Assembly: GCA_937922045.1 (NCBI GenBank)
Contig: CAKZXA010000042.1
Location: 1 to 64,000, forward strand
Length of the DNA stretch: 64,000 nt
Direction: 5' to 3'
DNA from: an uncultured Acidimicrobiales bacterium
Lineage (GTDB): Bacteria > Actinomycetota > Acidimicrobiia > Acidimicrobiales > SZUA-35
Shown here: piece after piece, positions 1 to 9,182 of the stretch
Position numbering within the stretch: position 1 is the first letter of the stretch
Layout: each line of letters begins with the position of its first letter
The notes under the pieces: model-generated
Told to the model about the DNA's origin: nothing
What the model saw: the letters and a program-made list of their open reading frames with translations, nothing else
The model's database searches: none
Position numbers and translations under genes: made by a program

Positions 1-1871
1 ACATCAACGCCGGCGGGATCACCCAGGGCGGGTCGACCATCACCCAGCAGCTGGTGAAGATCTCGATCCTGTCGTCGGAGCAGAACTTCTCCCGAAAGAG
101 CACCGAGGCGTTCTACGCTCTCCGGCTCGAGCGCCAGATGACGAAGGACGAGATCCTCGAGCGCTACCTGAACACGGTGTATTTCGGGGCCGGCGCCTAC
201 GGGGTTCAGGCGGCAGCCGAGACCTACTGGGGTTACGACAACGCTGATCAGCTCGGCTGGGCCGAAGCAGCAATGTTGGCAGGCATAATTCGCAACCCGA
301 CGCTTTACGATCCAACCCTCTTCCCCGAGGAGGCGAGAGCACGACGGAGCGTCGCCCTCGATCGTCTCGTCGCTACCGAGCACATCTCGGAGGAAGAGGC
401 CGAGACCTACGGCTTCGCTGTGTTGCCGGCGGAGCGCCAGACGCCTTACGACATCAAGCCAACCGACTATTTCATCGAGGAAGCGCTCCAGGCCCTTCTC
501 AATGATCCTCGCTATCTCGGCGGCGACCGCTCGTCTCGCTACGCCGCCATCTACCGGGCAGGTCTCAAGGTTTGGACAACGTTCGACCCGGCCATGCAAG
601 CCGTAGCCCTCGCCACCCGTGATGAGAACCTGCCGGAAGGAACTCACGGCTACACGATGGCGATCGCGACGGTGGACAACCGCCCGGAGACAGCGGGCGC
701 AGTCCGCGCTGTCGTCGGCGGCCGCGAGTTCGAGCGGAACAAGTTCAACGCTGCTACACAGGCTGACCGTTCACCCGGTTCGACGATGAAGACCTTCGTG
801 CTCGGCGCCCTTTTCGAGGCTGGGTATGGACCGAGCGATCGGGTTCGTCGGGACACCTTCATCGGTCGGACCGCCTCTGGCGATGTCTACGAGGTCGAGT
901 GTGGCGGTTTCGGCTACGAGTCGATCGCTGCAGTTACTCGCTCTTCGAATAACTGTGCCTTCGTCCGCCTAGGTCAGGTGATCAGCACCGAAAACGTGGC
1001 CAACGTGGCTCGGCGCTTGGGTGTTGATGTGTCCGAGATTAACGCTCAGGTAATGTCGCTTCCGTTGGGAACGATTGGTACGAATGCGATGGAGATGGCT
1101 GGCGCCTACGCTGGCATCTATAACGACGGCAAGTACAACGAGCCGTGGTATATCGAGCGCATCGAGGATCGCGACGGCAACGTGATCTATGAGCATCGGG
1201 CCGACTGGACCCGAGCGATCAGCCAGCAGAGTGCACGCCTCATCACCGATGTGTTGGAGAGCAATGTGCAGCGCGGGACGGGAACCCGGGCCCGAGTCGA
1301 GGGGCACGCAGCGGCGGGCAAGACCGGTACGAACAACAAGTTTCGAGATGCCTGGTTCGTCGGCTACACCGGCCACTACTCCACAGCGATCTGGCTTGGA
1401 GATCTGACCGAGGAACGAACCATCGTGTTGCCAGGCTGGGGCACCGTCTTCGGCGGTGAGCTGCCAGCTCAGACGTGGGGCCAATATATGACCGCGATCC
1501 ACGAAGGTTTAGAGCCGATCGACTTCGAAGAGCCCGACTCCTACCGTGGTGGACAGCGTCTCAAGGTTGAGGGTGAGATCGACTACTGCGAGTCCTCGGA
1601 GTTCGAAGGCGCTACCAGAGTCACCGAACTCATCGACAGCAACAACGATGGTCGCATCGATTGTTTCCGGCCGGTGGCGTCGACGACCACCTCTGAGGTG
1701 GACGGCGATGGTGACGGTGACGGTGACGGTGACGGTGACGATGATGGTGCCCAGGGAACGACGACGCTCCCACCGACGACCTTCCCGCCAACGACGCCCC
1801 CTCCCACGGTGCCGCCGCCAACCACGCAGCCTCAGACCACACTTTTGCCGACGACGAGCGAACAACCCTAA
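1..1871 (+). CDS. Class A penicillin-binding protein (PBP1A-like), 5'-truncated by the window edge
   Basis: Bifunctional peptidoglycan synthase: glycan polymerisation (GT51) plus DD-transpeptidation, outside the cytoplasmic membrane. The reading frame is open to base 3, so the start and the membrane anchor lie outside the window. The visible part opens with the GT51 motif QGGSTITQQLVK and RYLNTVYFG. The transpeptidase has SPGSTMKTF (catalytic Ser codon 780-782), SSNN at about 946-957 and KTGT near 1321. The C-terminus is odd: an Asp-Gly run encoded by a hexanucleotide repeat (1701-1748), followed by a Thr/Pro-rich tail, probably a cell-wall-spanning or extracellular linker. About 620 residues are visible. 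Family assignment is firm; the exact paralogue (PonA1/PonA2-like) is not. Confidence 0.93.
   Translation, partial: INAGGITQGGSTITQQLVKISILSSEQNFSRKSTEAFYALRLERQMTKDEILERYLNTVYFGAGAYGVQAAAETYWGYDNADQLGWAEAAMLAGIIRNPTLYDPTLFPEEARARRSVALDRLVATEHISEEEAETYGFAVLPAERQTPYDIKPTDYFIEEALQALLNDPRYLGGDRSSRYAAIYRAGLKVWTTFDPAMQAVALATRDENLPEGTHGYTMAIATVDNRPETAGAVRAVVGGREFERNKFNAATQADRSPGSTMKTFVLGALFEAGYGPSDRVRRDTFIGRTASGDVYEVECGGFGYESIAAVTRSSNNCAFVRLGQVISTENVANVARRLGVDVSEINAQVMSLPLGTIGTNAMEMAGAYAGIYNDGKYNEPWYIERIEDRDGNVIYEHRADWTRAISQQSARLITDVLESNVQRGTGTRARVEGHAAAGKTGTNNKFRDAWFVGYTGHYSTAIWLGDLTEERTIVLPGWGTVFGGELPAQTWGQYMTAIHEGLEPIDFEEPDSYRGGQRLKVEGEIDYCESSEFEGATRVTELIDSNNDGRIDCFRPVASTTTSEVDGDGDGDGDGDGDDDGAQGTTTLPPTTFPPTTPPPTVPPPTTQPQTTLLPTTSEQP
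1701..1748 (+). repeat. Hexanucleotide tandem repeat (GACGGT-type) inside the PBP gene
   Basis: Eight consecutive 6-base units of the form GAYGGY encode alternating Asp and Gly near the PBP C-terminus. The central four units are identical. Because the unit is six bases, copy-number slippage changes linker length without shifting frame. Confidence 0.9.
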
Positions 1872-1949
1872 CCGCTGACGATTAGGCCTGTCCGTCGGCT
1901 AGAAGGTCGGCTAGCATCGCCAGAGTCCAACCAAGCGAGAGGAACAAGT

Positions 1950-2669
1950 GTGGCCTCACCCGCGTACGAACAGATCCTGGCTATTCAGGCCTTCGATCTG
2001 TCTCTACGACAGCTAGCGCATCGCGTTCGCACCCATCCGGCGCGCCAGAAGTTGGCCGACGGAGCCGATCGCCTTGCTGAACTCCAGGCACAGCGAACCG
2101 AGATCGAGGAGCGAAAGCACGACCTTGAACGTCAGCAAAAGCGTTGCCAGGACGAGGTGGCGACGATAGCGGCGAGACGCGGCGATATAGAGAGCAAGCT
2201 CTATGGTGGCGAGGTCACGGCAACGAAGGAGCTGCTGGCCCTCCAAGAGGAATCGGCCAACCTTCTCGAACGCCAGGGCGGCATCGAGGATGGTGAGTTG
2301 GAGCTGATGGAACAACTCGACGACATCGCAGGTGAGCTTGCCGCGGTCGATGAACAGCGGGCTGCGACCGATGCGGAGAACGCTGCGGCAGAGGTCGAGC
2401 TGGCGGAAGCCTTGGTCGAGTTGGATGGTGAGATCAAGGCGACCACATCACAACGGAGCGAGGCTGCTGTTCCAGCCAACGCCGAGTTGCTCGCAAGCTA
2501 TGAAGAGCTCAGAGACCTCTTCGATGGGGTAGCAGTGGCTCGACTGGTCGATGGCTCCTGCGATGGCTGCCACATACATTTGTCAGCCATGGCGGTTGAT
2601 CGGATCGGCAAAATGCCCGAAGACGCGGTGGTGACGTGTGAAGAATGTGGCCGGCTGCTGGTTCGCTAG
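1950..2669 (+). CDS. Coiled-coil protein with C-terminal C4 zinc ribbon (DUF164-type)
   Basis: 239 residues. Residues about 10-180 are a charged, heptad-rich coiled coil with many Glu, Gln and Arg. The C-terminal ribbon has two Cys pairs, CDGC (C204, C207) and CEEC (C230, C233), expected to hold one zinc ion. This architecture matches the widespread C4-type zinc-ribbon family (COG1579), for which a nucleic-acid-associated role is often assumed; the molecular function is not established from sequence. GTG start preceded by GAGAGGA at a suitable distance. It follows the PBP by 78 bases on the same strand. Confidence 0.85.
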   Translation: MASPAYEQILAIQAFDLSLRQLAHRVRTHPARQKLADGADRLAELQAQRTEIEERKHDLERQQKRCQDEVATIAARRGDIESKLYGGEVTATKELLALQEESANLLERQGGIEDGELELMEQLDDIAGELAAVDEQRAATDAENAAAEVELAEALVELDGEIKATTSQRSEAAVPANAELLASYEELRDLFDGVAVARLVDGSCDGCHIHLSAMAVDRIGKMPEDAVVTCEECGRLLVR

Positions 2670-2717
2670 CCGACAGATTGGCGCCGACAAGCCGCCAGCT
2701 GCGATAGCTTCGACCAG

Positions 2718-3218
2718 GTGCTGATCTGGTTCATCATCATGGCTCCGGTTCTCGTGGCCGAGGTGTTTAAGAGTCCGATGGTCGATTATCGCGTCGTGGC
2801 GCTCGGCGCCGTGCTGCCACTCGTGGAAGTTGCTGTCGGCCGACCGTGGATGCTGCATAGCCTGGCTGGTTCGGTGCTGGCGCTGGCTCTGGTCATGCTG
2901 ACAACGATCAATCGTCGTCTGGTGAGACGTCGGCTGCTTGGCCTACCGATCGGGATGTTTCTCCACCTTGTCTTGGACGGGGCGTGGAGTGGAGCCGATC
3001 TCTTCTGGTGGCCGCTCTTCGGAAGCACGCTTGAGGGGCAAGGTTTGCCGGAGGCTGGGTTGATCCCGCTTCGCCTCCTCCTCGAGGTGGCTGCGGTCGG
3101 GGTCGGGATCTGGGCTATGCGGAGGTATGGGTTGAATACCCCCGAGGCTCGTGCCCGCCTCTTGCGGACCGGCCATCTCACGCGTTCGGCCCTGCCTGGT
3201 TACACGCCACAGAGCTAG
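2718..3218 (+). CDS. Integral membrane protein, DUF457/YdjM-like metal-dependent hydrolase family
   Basis: 166 residues with three to four predicted membrane segments, at about residues 1-15, 28-62 and 78-95, and a final hydrophobic stretch near 120-138. It contains HLVLDGAW near residue 85, resembling the His/Asp motif of inner-membrane metal-dependent hydrolase-like proteins. No biochemical function can be assigned with confidence. The GTG start at 2718 has only a weak ribosome site; ATG 2739 is an alternative. It ends 11 bases before the histidine phosphatase gene. Confidence 0.6.
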   Translation: MLIWFIIMAPVLVAEVFKSPMVDYRVVALGAVLPLVEVAVGRPWMLHSLAGSVLALALVMLTTINRRLVRRRLLGLPIGMFLHLVLDGAWSGADLFWWPLFGSTLEGQGLPEAGLIPLRLLLEVAAVGVGIWAMRRYGLNTPEARARLLRTGHLTRSALPGYTPQS

Positions 3219-3229
3219 AGTCGCGAGCC

Positions 3230-3811
3230 ATGGTGTTGCATATTGTTAGACACGGCCGAACGACCGCTAATGCATCCGGCCTCTTGCTCGGACGCGCCGA
3301 CCCGGCGCTCGATGATGTCGGACGAGCGCAGGCTGCGACGATTGCGGCTGCAATCGCCGCTCCCGCCCGCATCATCTCAAGCCCGCTAGCGCGTTGTGTG
3401 GAGACGGCTGAAGCGTTCGACCAAACGGTGGAGATCGATGAACGACTGATCGAGCTCGACTACGGCCAATTCGACCTGACCCCGGTCGCCGACGTCTCTA
3501 CCGAAACGTGGGCGGCTTGGCGAAGCAACCCCGACTTCCGCCCACCGGATGGTGAAACGCTTGGCGAGCTGGCCACAAGAGTCGGCCAAGCGCTCGACGA
3601 CCTTTGGAGCGACGCCATCAAGGGCGATGGTGACACGGTTGTGGTTATCCATGTCTCACCGGTGAAGGCTGCTCTGGCCTGGGCTCTTGGGGTCTCGATC
3701 GAGGTTTCGTGGCACTCATTCGTGAGCCAAGCTTCGATCTCGAGGATCGGGAGAGGCGCTGGAGATACACCATCGCTGCACCTCTTCAACAGCACGGCGC
3801 ATTTGACCTAG
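3230..3811 (+). CDS. Histidine phosphatase family protein (phosphoglycerate mutase-like)
   Basis: 193 residues. The N-terminal motif IVRHGRTTAN gives the catalytic RHG triplet at residues 7-9 (His8 phospho-acceptor), and the second conserved His lies in VVIHVSPVKAAL near residue 141. The family hydrolyses phosphate esters of sugars, nucleotides or other small molecules; the substrate cannot be read from sequence. The length suits a small cofactor-independent branch-1 phosphatase rather than glycolytic GpmA. It closes a short plus-strand run (zinc ribbon, membrane protein, phosphatase) and faces rnpB tail to tail. Confidence 0.87.
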   Translation: MVLHIVRHGRTTANASGLLLGRADPALDDVGRAQAATIAAAIAAPARIISSPLARCVETAEAFDQTVEIDERLIELDYGQFDLTPVADVSTETWAAWRSNPDFRPPDGETLGELATRVGQALDDLWSDAIKGDGDTVVVIHVSPVKAALAWALGVSIEVSWHSFVSQASISRIGRGAGDTPSLHLFNSTAHLT

Positions 3812-3858
3812 GCGGCGGGAGCTGTTTAGGAGGTAGTGATCGGACCAGGCGACTGGTT

Positions 3859-4226
<368 letters not shown>

Positions 4227-4297
4227 GAGATCTACCGTAGCTGAAAGAGGGTCCATGTTTGTGTGGTGGATAGGGTTCGATGCAGTGGAGGAGTGGT

Positions 4298-5407
4298 ATG
4301 AGCAAGCATGGAGAAGAGAACAAGAGAACCGGTGCAGGGGCGGAAGTTGCCGTCCTTGAGCAACGGTTTCACGACGCTGGAGGATGGGCCGAGGTCTTGT
4401 CTCGCATCGTTTCAGGTAGTGGACTCGATCGGTCATTGGCCGAGGCCACGATGTCGGAGGTGCTGCATGGGCGGGCAACCGAGGCCCAGCTCGGCGGGCT
4501 TCTGGTCGGCCTTGGCACGAAGGGCGAAACGGTCGAGGAGATCGTCGGCTTTGTGAGCGCCATGCAGGCCGCGGCCGAGCCGCTTCAGGGCGTGCCTGGA
4601 GCGATTGACATCGTCGGTACGGGCGGATCACCTCACCGTCGTCGTCATGCCCTAAACATCTCTACTATGGCTTCGTTTGTCGCTGCAGGTTGTGGAGCGG
4701 CTGTCTGCAAGCATGGGAATCGGCGAGCCTCGTCGACATCGGGTTCCTTTGACTTTCTCGAAGCGCTCGGTGTCGCTATCGATCTTTCTCCCGCCCAACT
4801 TCAGGAGTGCATCGAGGCGACGGGTGTCGGGTTTCTTTTCGCCCGTTCATTCCATCCCGCTATGCGTTTCGCTGGCCCGGCGCGGTCGGAGCTCTCGATC
4901 CCTACGGTGTTCAATATTCTGGGTCCAATCGCCAATCCGGCACGGGTTTCGCGCCAGGTCGTTGGCACCGCGACGGTTGAGCGGGCGGAAGCCTTGGCCA
5001 GGGTTCTCGCTGAGCGCAACGCCGAGTTTGCCTGGGTGGTCTCTGGCGATGGTGGCTTAGACGAGCTCTCGACCACCGGAGCATCGACCATCTTTCAGGT
5101 GATCGATGGGGGTGTTGAACGTATGGAAGTTCGACCGGAGAACGTGGGCCTGAGCACAGTGGTCCCTGAGGCAATTCAGGGCGGTGACCCGGCCCGCAAT
5201 GTCGAAATTTTCACGTCGATCCTTGAAGGGGCGGAATCGCCGCAAGCCGAAATCGTGCTGTTGAATGCCGCCGCTGGCCTAGTGGTCGGCGGACTAGCCA
5301 CAGACTTGTCAGCGGGTATTGATCTCGCTCGCGATGCTTTGGCATCGGGCCGGGTTGGCGAGAAAGTGGCACAGGTGCGGCAGGTCTCGACTCAGCTTGT
5401 GCGCTGA
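4298..5407 (+). CDS. trpD: Anthranilate phosphoribosyltransferase
   Basis: Second step of tryptophan synthesis: anthranilate plus PRPP gives N-phosphoribosyl-anthranilate. The PRPP-binding GTGG motif, NIST, the KHGNR motif followed by an SSTSG, and FLFAR/HPAMRF/GPIANPA blocks are all present. The loop after GTGG is unusual: GTGGSPHRRRHALNIST carries Ser and a longer basic insert where most TrpD have GTGGDGxxTxNIST. The ATG at 4298 is chosen because GGAGGAG sits at 4287-4293; the in-frame ATG at 4280 lacks a ribosome site. There are no other trp genes nearby, so it is a stand-alone trpD, 369 residues. Confidence 0.93.
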   Translation: MSKHGEENKRTGAGAEVAVLEQRFHDAGGWAEVLSRIVSGSGLDRSLAEATMSEVLHGRATEAQLGGLLVGLGTKGETVEEIVGFVSAMQAAAEPLQGVPGAIDIVGTGGSPHRRRHALNISTMASFVAAGCGAAVCKHGNRRASSTSGSFDFLEALGVAIDLSPAQLQECIEATGVGFLFARSFHPAMRFAGPARSELSIPTVFNILGPIANPARVSRQVVGTATVERAEALARVLAERNAEFAWVVSGDGGLDELSTTGASTIFQVIDGGVERMEVRPENVGLSTVVPEAIQGGDPARNVEIFTSILEGAESPQAEIVLLNAAAGLVVGGLATDLSAGIDLARDALASGRVGEKVAQVRQVSTQLVR

Positions 5408-5607
5408 TGTTTTGATCAACGAGGCGACCGACCGGCAAAAACAAGTCGTTTTGGTTACGATTCGAGACCATCGTTGGGTCGATCGGCGAATTCTTAACAG
5501 TTGTCCAGGACTATCCGATCACAAGACTGTCAAGGTAGCCTGTGCTGGCGTGACACAGAGTCGCTACCGTTGTGTTTCCTGCTTGAAGTTGACAAGGTTG
5601 TAATGTA
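5408..5607. other. Intergenic stretch between trpD and the coiled-coil locus
   Basis: About 200 bases (342 if the small ORF at 5608 is not real). I see no convincing gene, RNA fold or terminator. TTGACA occurs at 5589-5594, but no -10 box is correctly spaced from it. Confidence 0.5.
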
Positions 5608-5760
5608 ATGATGGTGGCTTTCAGGTGCAGAAGAGAGACGGACGTCGTAGCGGCGACAGGGTTCGAGGCGGAGATGTTCGATCCCGTCGTAGGCCTGGAG
5701 TTAGCTCTGCATGAGGCGAAGCGCATGGTAGGCCAAGAGGAGTTTTGCGATGGGATCTGA
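5608..5760 (+). CDS. Possible 50-residue ORF translationally coupled to the coiled-coil/NYN gene
   Basis: An ATG at 5608 (followed by a second ATG) opens a 50-codon frame whose TGA (5758-5760) lies 11 bases inside the next gene, so the two frames overlap around ATGGGATCTGA. The product is mixed-charge, with FDPVVGLELALHEAKRMV predicted as a helix. The GAGGAG used by the downstream gene lies within this frame. Codon use is less biased than in neighbours (two AGA codons) and I recognise no family. It could be a coupled leader peptide, a small protein or chance. Confidence 0.33.
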   Translation: MMVAFRCRRETDVVAATGFEAEMFDPVVGLELALHEAKRMVGQEEFCDGI

Positions 5761-8700
5761 GGCACTTCTGCAAGAGGCCTGTGAACTTGCTTTTGCTGTT
5801 GCCAGGGAGGACGCTGAGGCGGAGCCGGCAATCGAACCACCTGGTGACATGCGAAGCTTTCTCTACCTCGCTCGACTTCCCCGTCGTGCGATTGCGGTCG
5901 CTCAGCAAGCGATTGAAGACAATGGAGATTTCCGGTCGCGAGTAGCATCTCGTGCTTCGGAAGATGCGGTAGGGCGTGCTGGGTACCTATGGTTGCATCG
6001 GCCTATTGGCTGGGCACCCGAGTTTGAGGAGTTAACTCGCTTGGCGGAAGAAGATCAAACCACAGAACCCGTGGAGGACGACGATCCTTCAGGCGAGATT
6101 CGGATCGCGACGGTGAGCCCGATCCGGGGCACCCTCGATGACGAGACACCTCCTGAGCCACCGGCTGTCTTTAAGGCTGGCTCGCTCGGTCTGGCGCCGG
6201 TAGGTGGCGACCAAGAAGAGGTAGGCGAACCTGATGTCGACGTCGCTGACCTCGATTCTGAGGCCGATGCCATCGAAACTGAGCTGACGAGCCTGCGCGG
6301 GCTCGTCGACCGTCTGGCCGGGGAACGCGAGCTGGTGCTTGCGAGTCCATCCGGCGAGGAAGTCACGTCTTCGATCAACAATGAGGATGAAATCTTCGCC
6401 TTGCGATCCGACGTCGAGAGCTTCAAGCATGAGCTGGCCATCGCCCAAAGCGATCTGGCCGTAGCTCGCCAGGAGCGCGAGGAGGCTCAGCGCCAGCAGT
6501 CTGATGCGCTGAGGAAGCAGGTCGAACTCGAGCGTGAGCTGTCAGGGGTACGCGAAGAGCGGGCGTCCATAGAGAATGAGTCCTCAGAAGCCCAAGTTTC
6601 GTTGATTGCGCTCGAAGATCGGTTGAAACGGGCCACCGGGTCGATCGACGATCTTCAGCGTGAGCGCGATATCGCTCAGTCACACCTTGAAACGATGACC
6701 ACGGAGCGAAACCAGCTCCGTGAGGATCGTTCGGCAATGAAGGCCGAGCGAGATGATCTGTCGCTGCGACTGGAAGAGGTTCGCGAGAAAACGGGTGGCG
6801 TTGATGTTGGGGAACTGACGTCGTCCAATCGATCGCTCACCCAAGAGCTAGAGGCAACCAGCCGCGAGCTGGCTCGCATGATCGCTCAGGTCGAGAACTA
6901 TGAGGAGCAGATCCGGGTCACGACATCGCGTGCCGACACACTCAAGACTGAAAAGATTGAACTGTCGTCGAGGCTGGCTGATGCCGAGCTCTCGCTTGAC
7001 ACAACCCGCACCCAGCACGAGGCGCTTAAGAGCGACAGCGAACGTCTGGCCGCCGAAGTCGGCACGCTACGGGCCGAACGCGACAGCCTCCAAACGCAGC
7101 TCACCGAGCTCCAAGAGTCGTTGTCTGACGTTCTAGGTGAACAGGCCGAGAGCCGAGCTCGCAACGATGCAGACCGCAAGTCGCTGAACGAGCTGCGGGT
7201 CGAGCGTGATGTTCTCCTCGCCCGAATGAATGACATCGAGCAGGCCGACCGCAACTTTGAGACCCGTATCCAATCGCTGAACAAGGAACGCGATGATCTC
7301 GTCGCCATCCGCGACGATCTGATCAACGAGCGCGGTCAGCTGAGAGGCGAAGCAGCGGCGGCAGGATCCGCTCGAACCCAGATGCAGTCCAAGATCGACG
7401 AGCTCGAGGGCCGCCTCGGCCCGATGGAGACCGAGCTACAGGCTGAGCGCCGTCAACGAGAAGAATTGGCCAACCGCCTCCTCGAACTTGATGACATGGC
7501 CGCCACCAACGAAAAAGAGCTTGAGCGTATCGGCGTCGAGCGAGACGAACTTCGTACGACGGTCGAGCGCCTCCAAGACGAGCGGGTCGACGCGAACCAG
7601 CTCCGAGTAGACCGGGACAACTTGAAAGAGCAGCTGCGGGTTGCTGAGCGTCGTCTCGAAGAAGAGTCGGGCCGTCATAAGATGTCGAGCAACGAGCTGA
7701 GCGAACGCCTGGCCACGCTTGAGACTGAGCGAACAACACTCGAGCAAAATTACGCAGAAGCTCAGGGCGAGCTCGATTCGGTACGTAAAGAGGCCGAAGA
7801 GGCGAGTCGAGAGCTGGCTCGTCTACGGGTCGAGCTAGACAAAGACAAGGCTGAACGTGAAGGTTCGCTGGCCGAAGCCGACCGCCAGCGTTCTGAGCTT
7901 GATGAACGGCTGGCTAGCCTCGAACAGGAACGTGCGGAACTCAAAGAAAAGCTGTCTGAAGCTGACCGCTTGCGAGGCGAGGCCGAGAGGCTTCGCTCAG
8001 AGTCCGATCGTCAGCGAGAGCAGACCGAGGAGCAGCGCATCGATGCCGAGCGTCGTCGGGCCGAAGCAGAGTCTGCGGCCGCCCTCGCAAACGATGCGAA
8101 GCGGCGGGCCGAAGATCGAGCCAACCGTCTTGCGAGCTCAGAATCAATGGCATCGTTTGTCGCTCCAGCAGCCGCTGATCAGACGTTGCAGGTTCCCAGC
8201 CTTCTCGGGGATCTCGACGTTGATGACGGCGGCTTCTCAACCGATGCTGACGAGGTAGCGGTTGATGCAGACCTGGCCGAATCACCCTTGATCGGTCCCG
8301 ACGAGGAAGTGATGGAGAGCGATTCTCTCGATACCGCAGCCGATGTTGTCGACATGGATGAGCGCCGCTCCTTCAATGGCGGCGAGGTCGACGAAGTAGT
8401 AGAGGAAGCCGAGCCCGAGGAAGATGAGCTCGACGAGATTAGCAAGCTGATCTCTGAAACTGTTACCGGCTTTGATGATTCAGGCGCACCTCTGGATTCG
8501 GGTAGTAGTGCGGTGCCAGCGGCGCTGGTTGGTTCAGGCATCGGCCTGGCCCCGCCCAGCGTGTTCGCCGATGGCAATGGCAGCGCCGACCTCACCGAGG
8601 CTGGAAACCGGCGACGGATCGAAATCCCCGCTGATGTGTACGACGATGAGATGGCGATGGCTCAGTTTGTGGTGTCGTCGCCGGATGTCGTCTTGCTCGT

Positions 8701-9058
8701 CGATGGTGATTCGGTAGCCAAGCTGGGTTGGCCGAGCCTGCCTGTATCGCAACAGCGAGATGCTCTGGTTACCTATCTAGCAGATCTGGCTAGCTCCAGT
8801 GGCGCCAATCCCGACGTTGTGTTCGACGGCCGTCTTGGTGATGCCGATTCTCTGCCAGCGTCGCGGGCGGTACGGATCCGCCTGAGCACGCCGCCAACGG
8901 AGCCCACGGCGGCGCTTGATGAGTTGGTGTCTGCATACCCCGAGCAGTGGCCGATCGCCCTGGTTACCGATGATCAGGATCTCGCCACCTCAGCTCTTAC
9001 GAGGGGAGCGACCGTGCTCAACAACGGCCAGCTCTTGGATCTCTTCATCGCTCAATAG
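5750..9058 (+). CDS. Giant coiled-coil protein with C-terminal YacP-like NYN (PIN-fold) domain
   Basis: 1102 residues. Residues 1-100 form a compact helical region with conserved-looking aromatic turns (SFLYLARLPRRA, GYLWLHRPIGWAP). About 170-795 is an uninterrupted, highly charged coiled coil rich in Arg, Glu, Leu and Gln. About 795-950 is an acidic, low-complexity linker. About 953-1102 resembles the NYN/PIN nuclease fold: VVLLVDGDSVAK (D985, D987), DVVFDGRLG and IALVTDDQDLATSA (D1074, D1075, D1077), matching the acidic-residue pattern of YacP/NYN RNases. Start supported by AAGAGGAG eight bases upstream. Suggested role: an RNA-processing nuclease on a long rod-like scaffold; that is inference. 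The N-terminal region is unrecognised. Confidence 0.8.
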   Translation: MGSEALLQEACELAFAVAREDAEAEPAIEPPGDMRSFLYLARLPRRAIAVAQQAIEDNGDFRSRVASRASEDAVGRAGYLWLHRPIGWAPEFEELTRLAEEDQTTEPVEDDDPSGEIRIATVSPIRGTLDDETPPEPPAVFKAGSLGLAPVGGDQEEVGEPDVDVADLDSEADAIETELTSLRGLVDRLAGERELVLASPSGEEVTSSINNEDEIFALRSDVESFKHELAIAQSDLAVARQEREEAQRQQSDALRKQVELERELSGVREERASIENESSEAQVSLIALEDRLKRATGSIDDLQRERDIAQSHLETMTTERNQLREDRSAMKAERDDLSLRLEEVREKTGGVDVGELTSSNRSLTQELEATSRELARMIAQVENYEEQIRVTTSRADTLKTEKIELSSRLADAELSLDTTRTQHEALKSDSERLAAEVGTLRAERDSLQTQLTELQESLSDVLGEQAESRARNDADRKSLNELRVERDVLLARMNDIEQADRNFETRIQSLNKERDDLVAIRDDLINERGQLRGEAAAAGSARTQMQSKIDELEGRLGPMETELQAERRQREELANRLLELDDMAATNEKELERIGVERDELRTTVERLQDERVDANQLRVDRDNLKEQLRVAERRLEEESGRHKMSSNELSERLATLETERTTLEQNYAEAQGELDSVRKEAEEASRELARLRVELDKDKAEREGSLAEADRQRSELDERLASLEQERAELKEKLSEADRLRGEAERLRSESDRQREQTEEQRIDAERRRAEAESAAALANDAKRRAEDRANRLASSESMASFVAPAAADQTLQVPSLLGDLDVDDGGFSTDADEVAVDADLAESPLIGPDEEVMESDSLDTAADVVDMDERRSFNGGEVDEVVEEAEPEEDELDEISKLISETVTGFDDSGAPLDSGSSAVPAALVGSGIGLAPPSVFADGNGSADLTEAGNRRRIEIPADVYDDEMAMAQFVVSSPDVVLLVDGDSVAKLGWPSLPVSQQRDALVTYLADLASSSGANPDVVFDGRLGDADSLPASRAVRIRLSTPPTEPTAALDELVSAYPEQWPIALVTDDQDLATSALTRGATVLNNGQLLDLFIAQ

Positions 9059-9100
9059 CAGGCGCACTACATCGGCCTGCTAGCACACGAGGTGTTCTAC

Positions 9101-9145
9101 AACGAAGAAGGCCACCTGCTCGATGAGCGGGTGGCCTTCGTCGTT
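9101..9145. terminator. Bidirectional terminator-like hairpin between convergent genes
   Basis: GAAGGCCACC (9107-9116) pairs perfectly with GGTGGCCTTC (9130-9139). The stem continues inward as GCTC/GAGC around a GAT loop and outward as AACGA/TCGTT with one mismatch. It sits between the convergent coiled-coil and DUF937 genes. There is no clear U-tract, as is usual in high-GC actinobacteria. Confidence 0.75.
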
Positions 9146-9182
9146 CTTCGAGCTGGCGAGACGGTCTGAGCCGCCGGCGAGC

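Noticed and set aside
1509-1865. Overlapping minus- and plus-strand ORFs with TVTVTV or SPSPSP repeats
   Set aside because: They mirror the Asp-Gly hexanucleotide repeat and Thr/Pro tail of the PBP gene in other frames.
6055-8595. Serine-rich minus-strand ORFs opposite the coiled-coil gene
   Set aside because: Typical antisense shadows of Glu/Arg/Leu-rich coding sequence in high-GC DNA.
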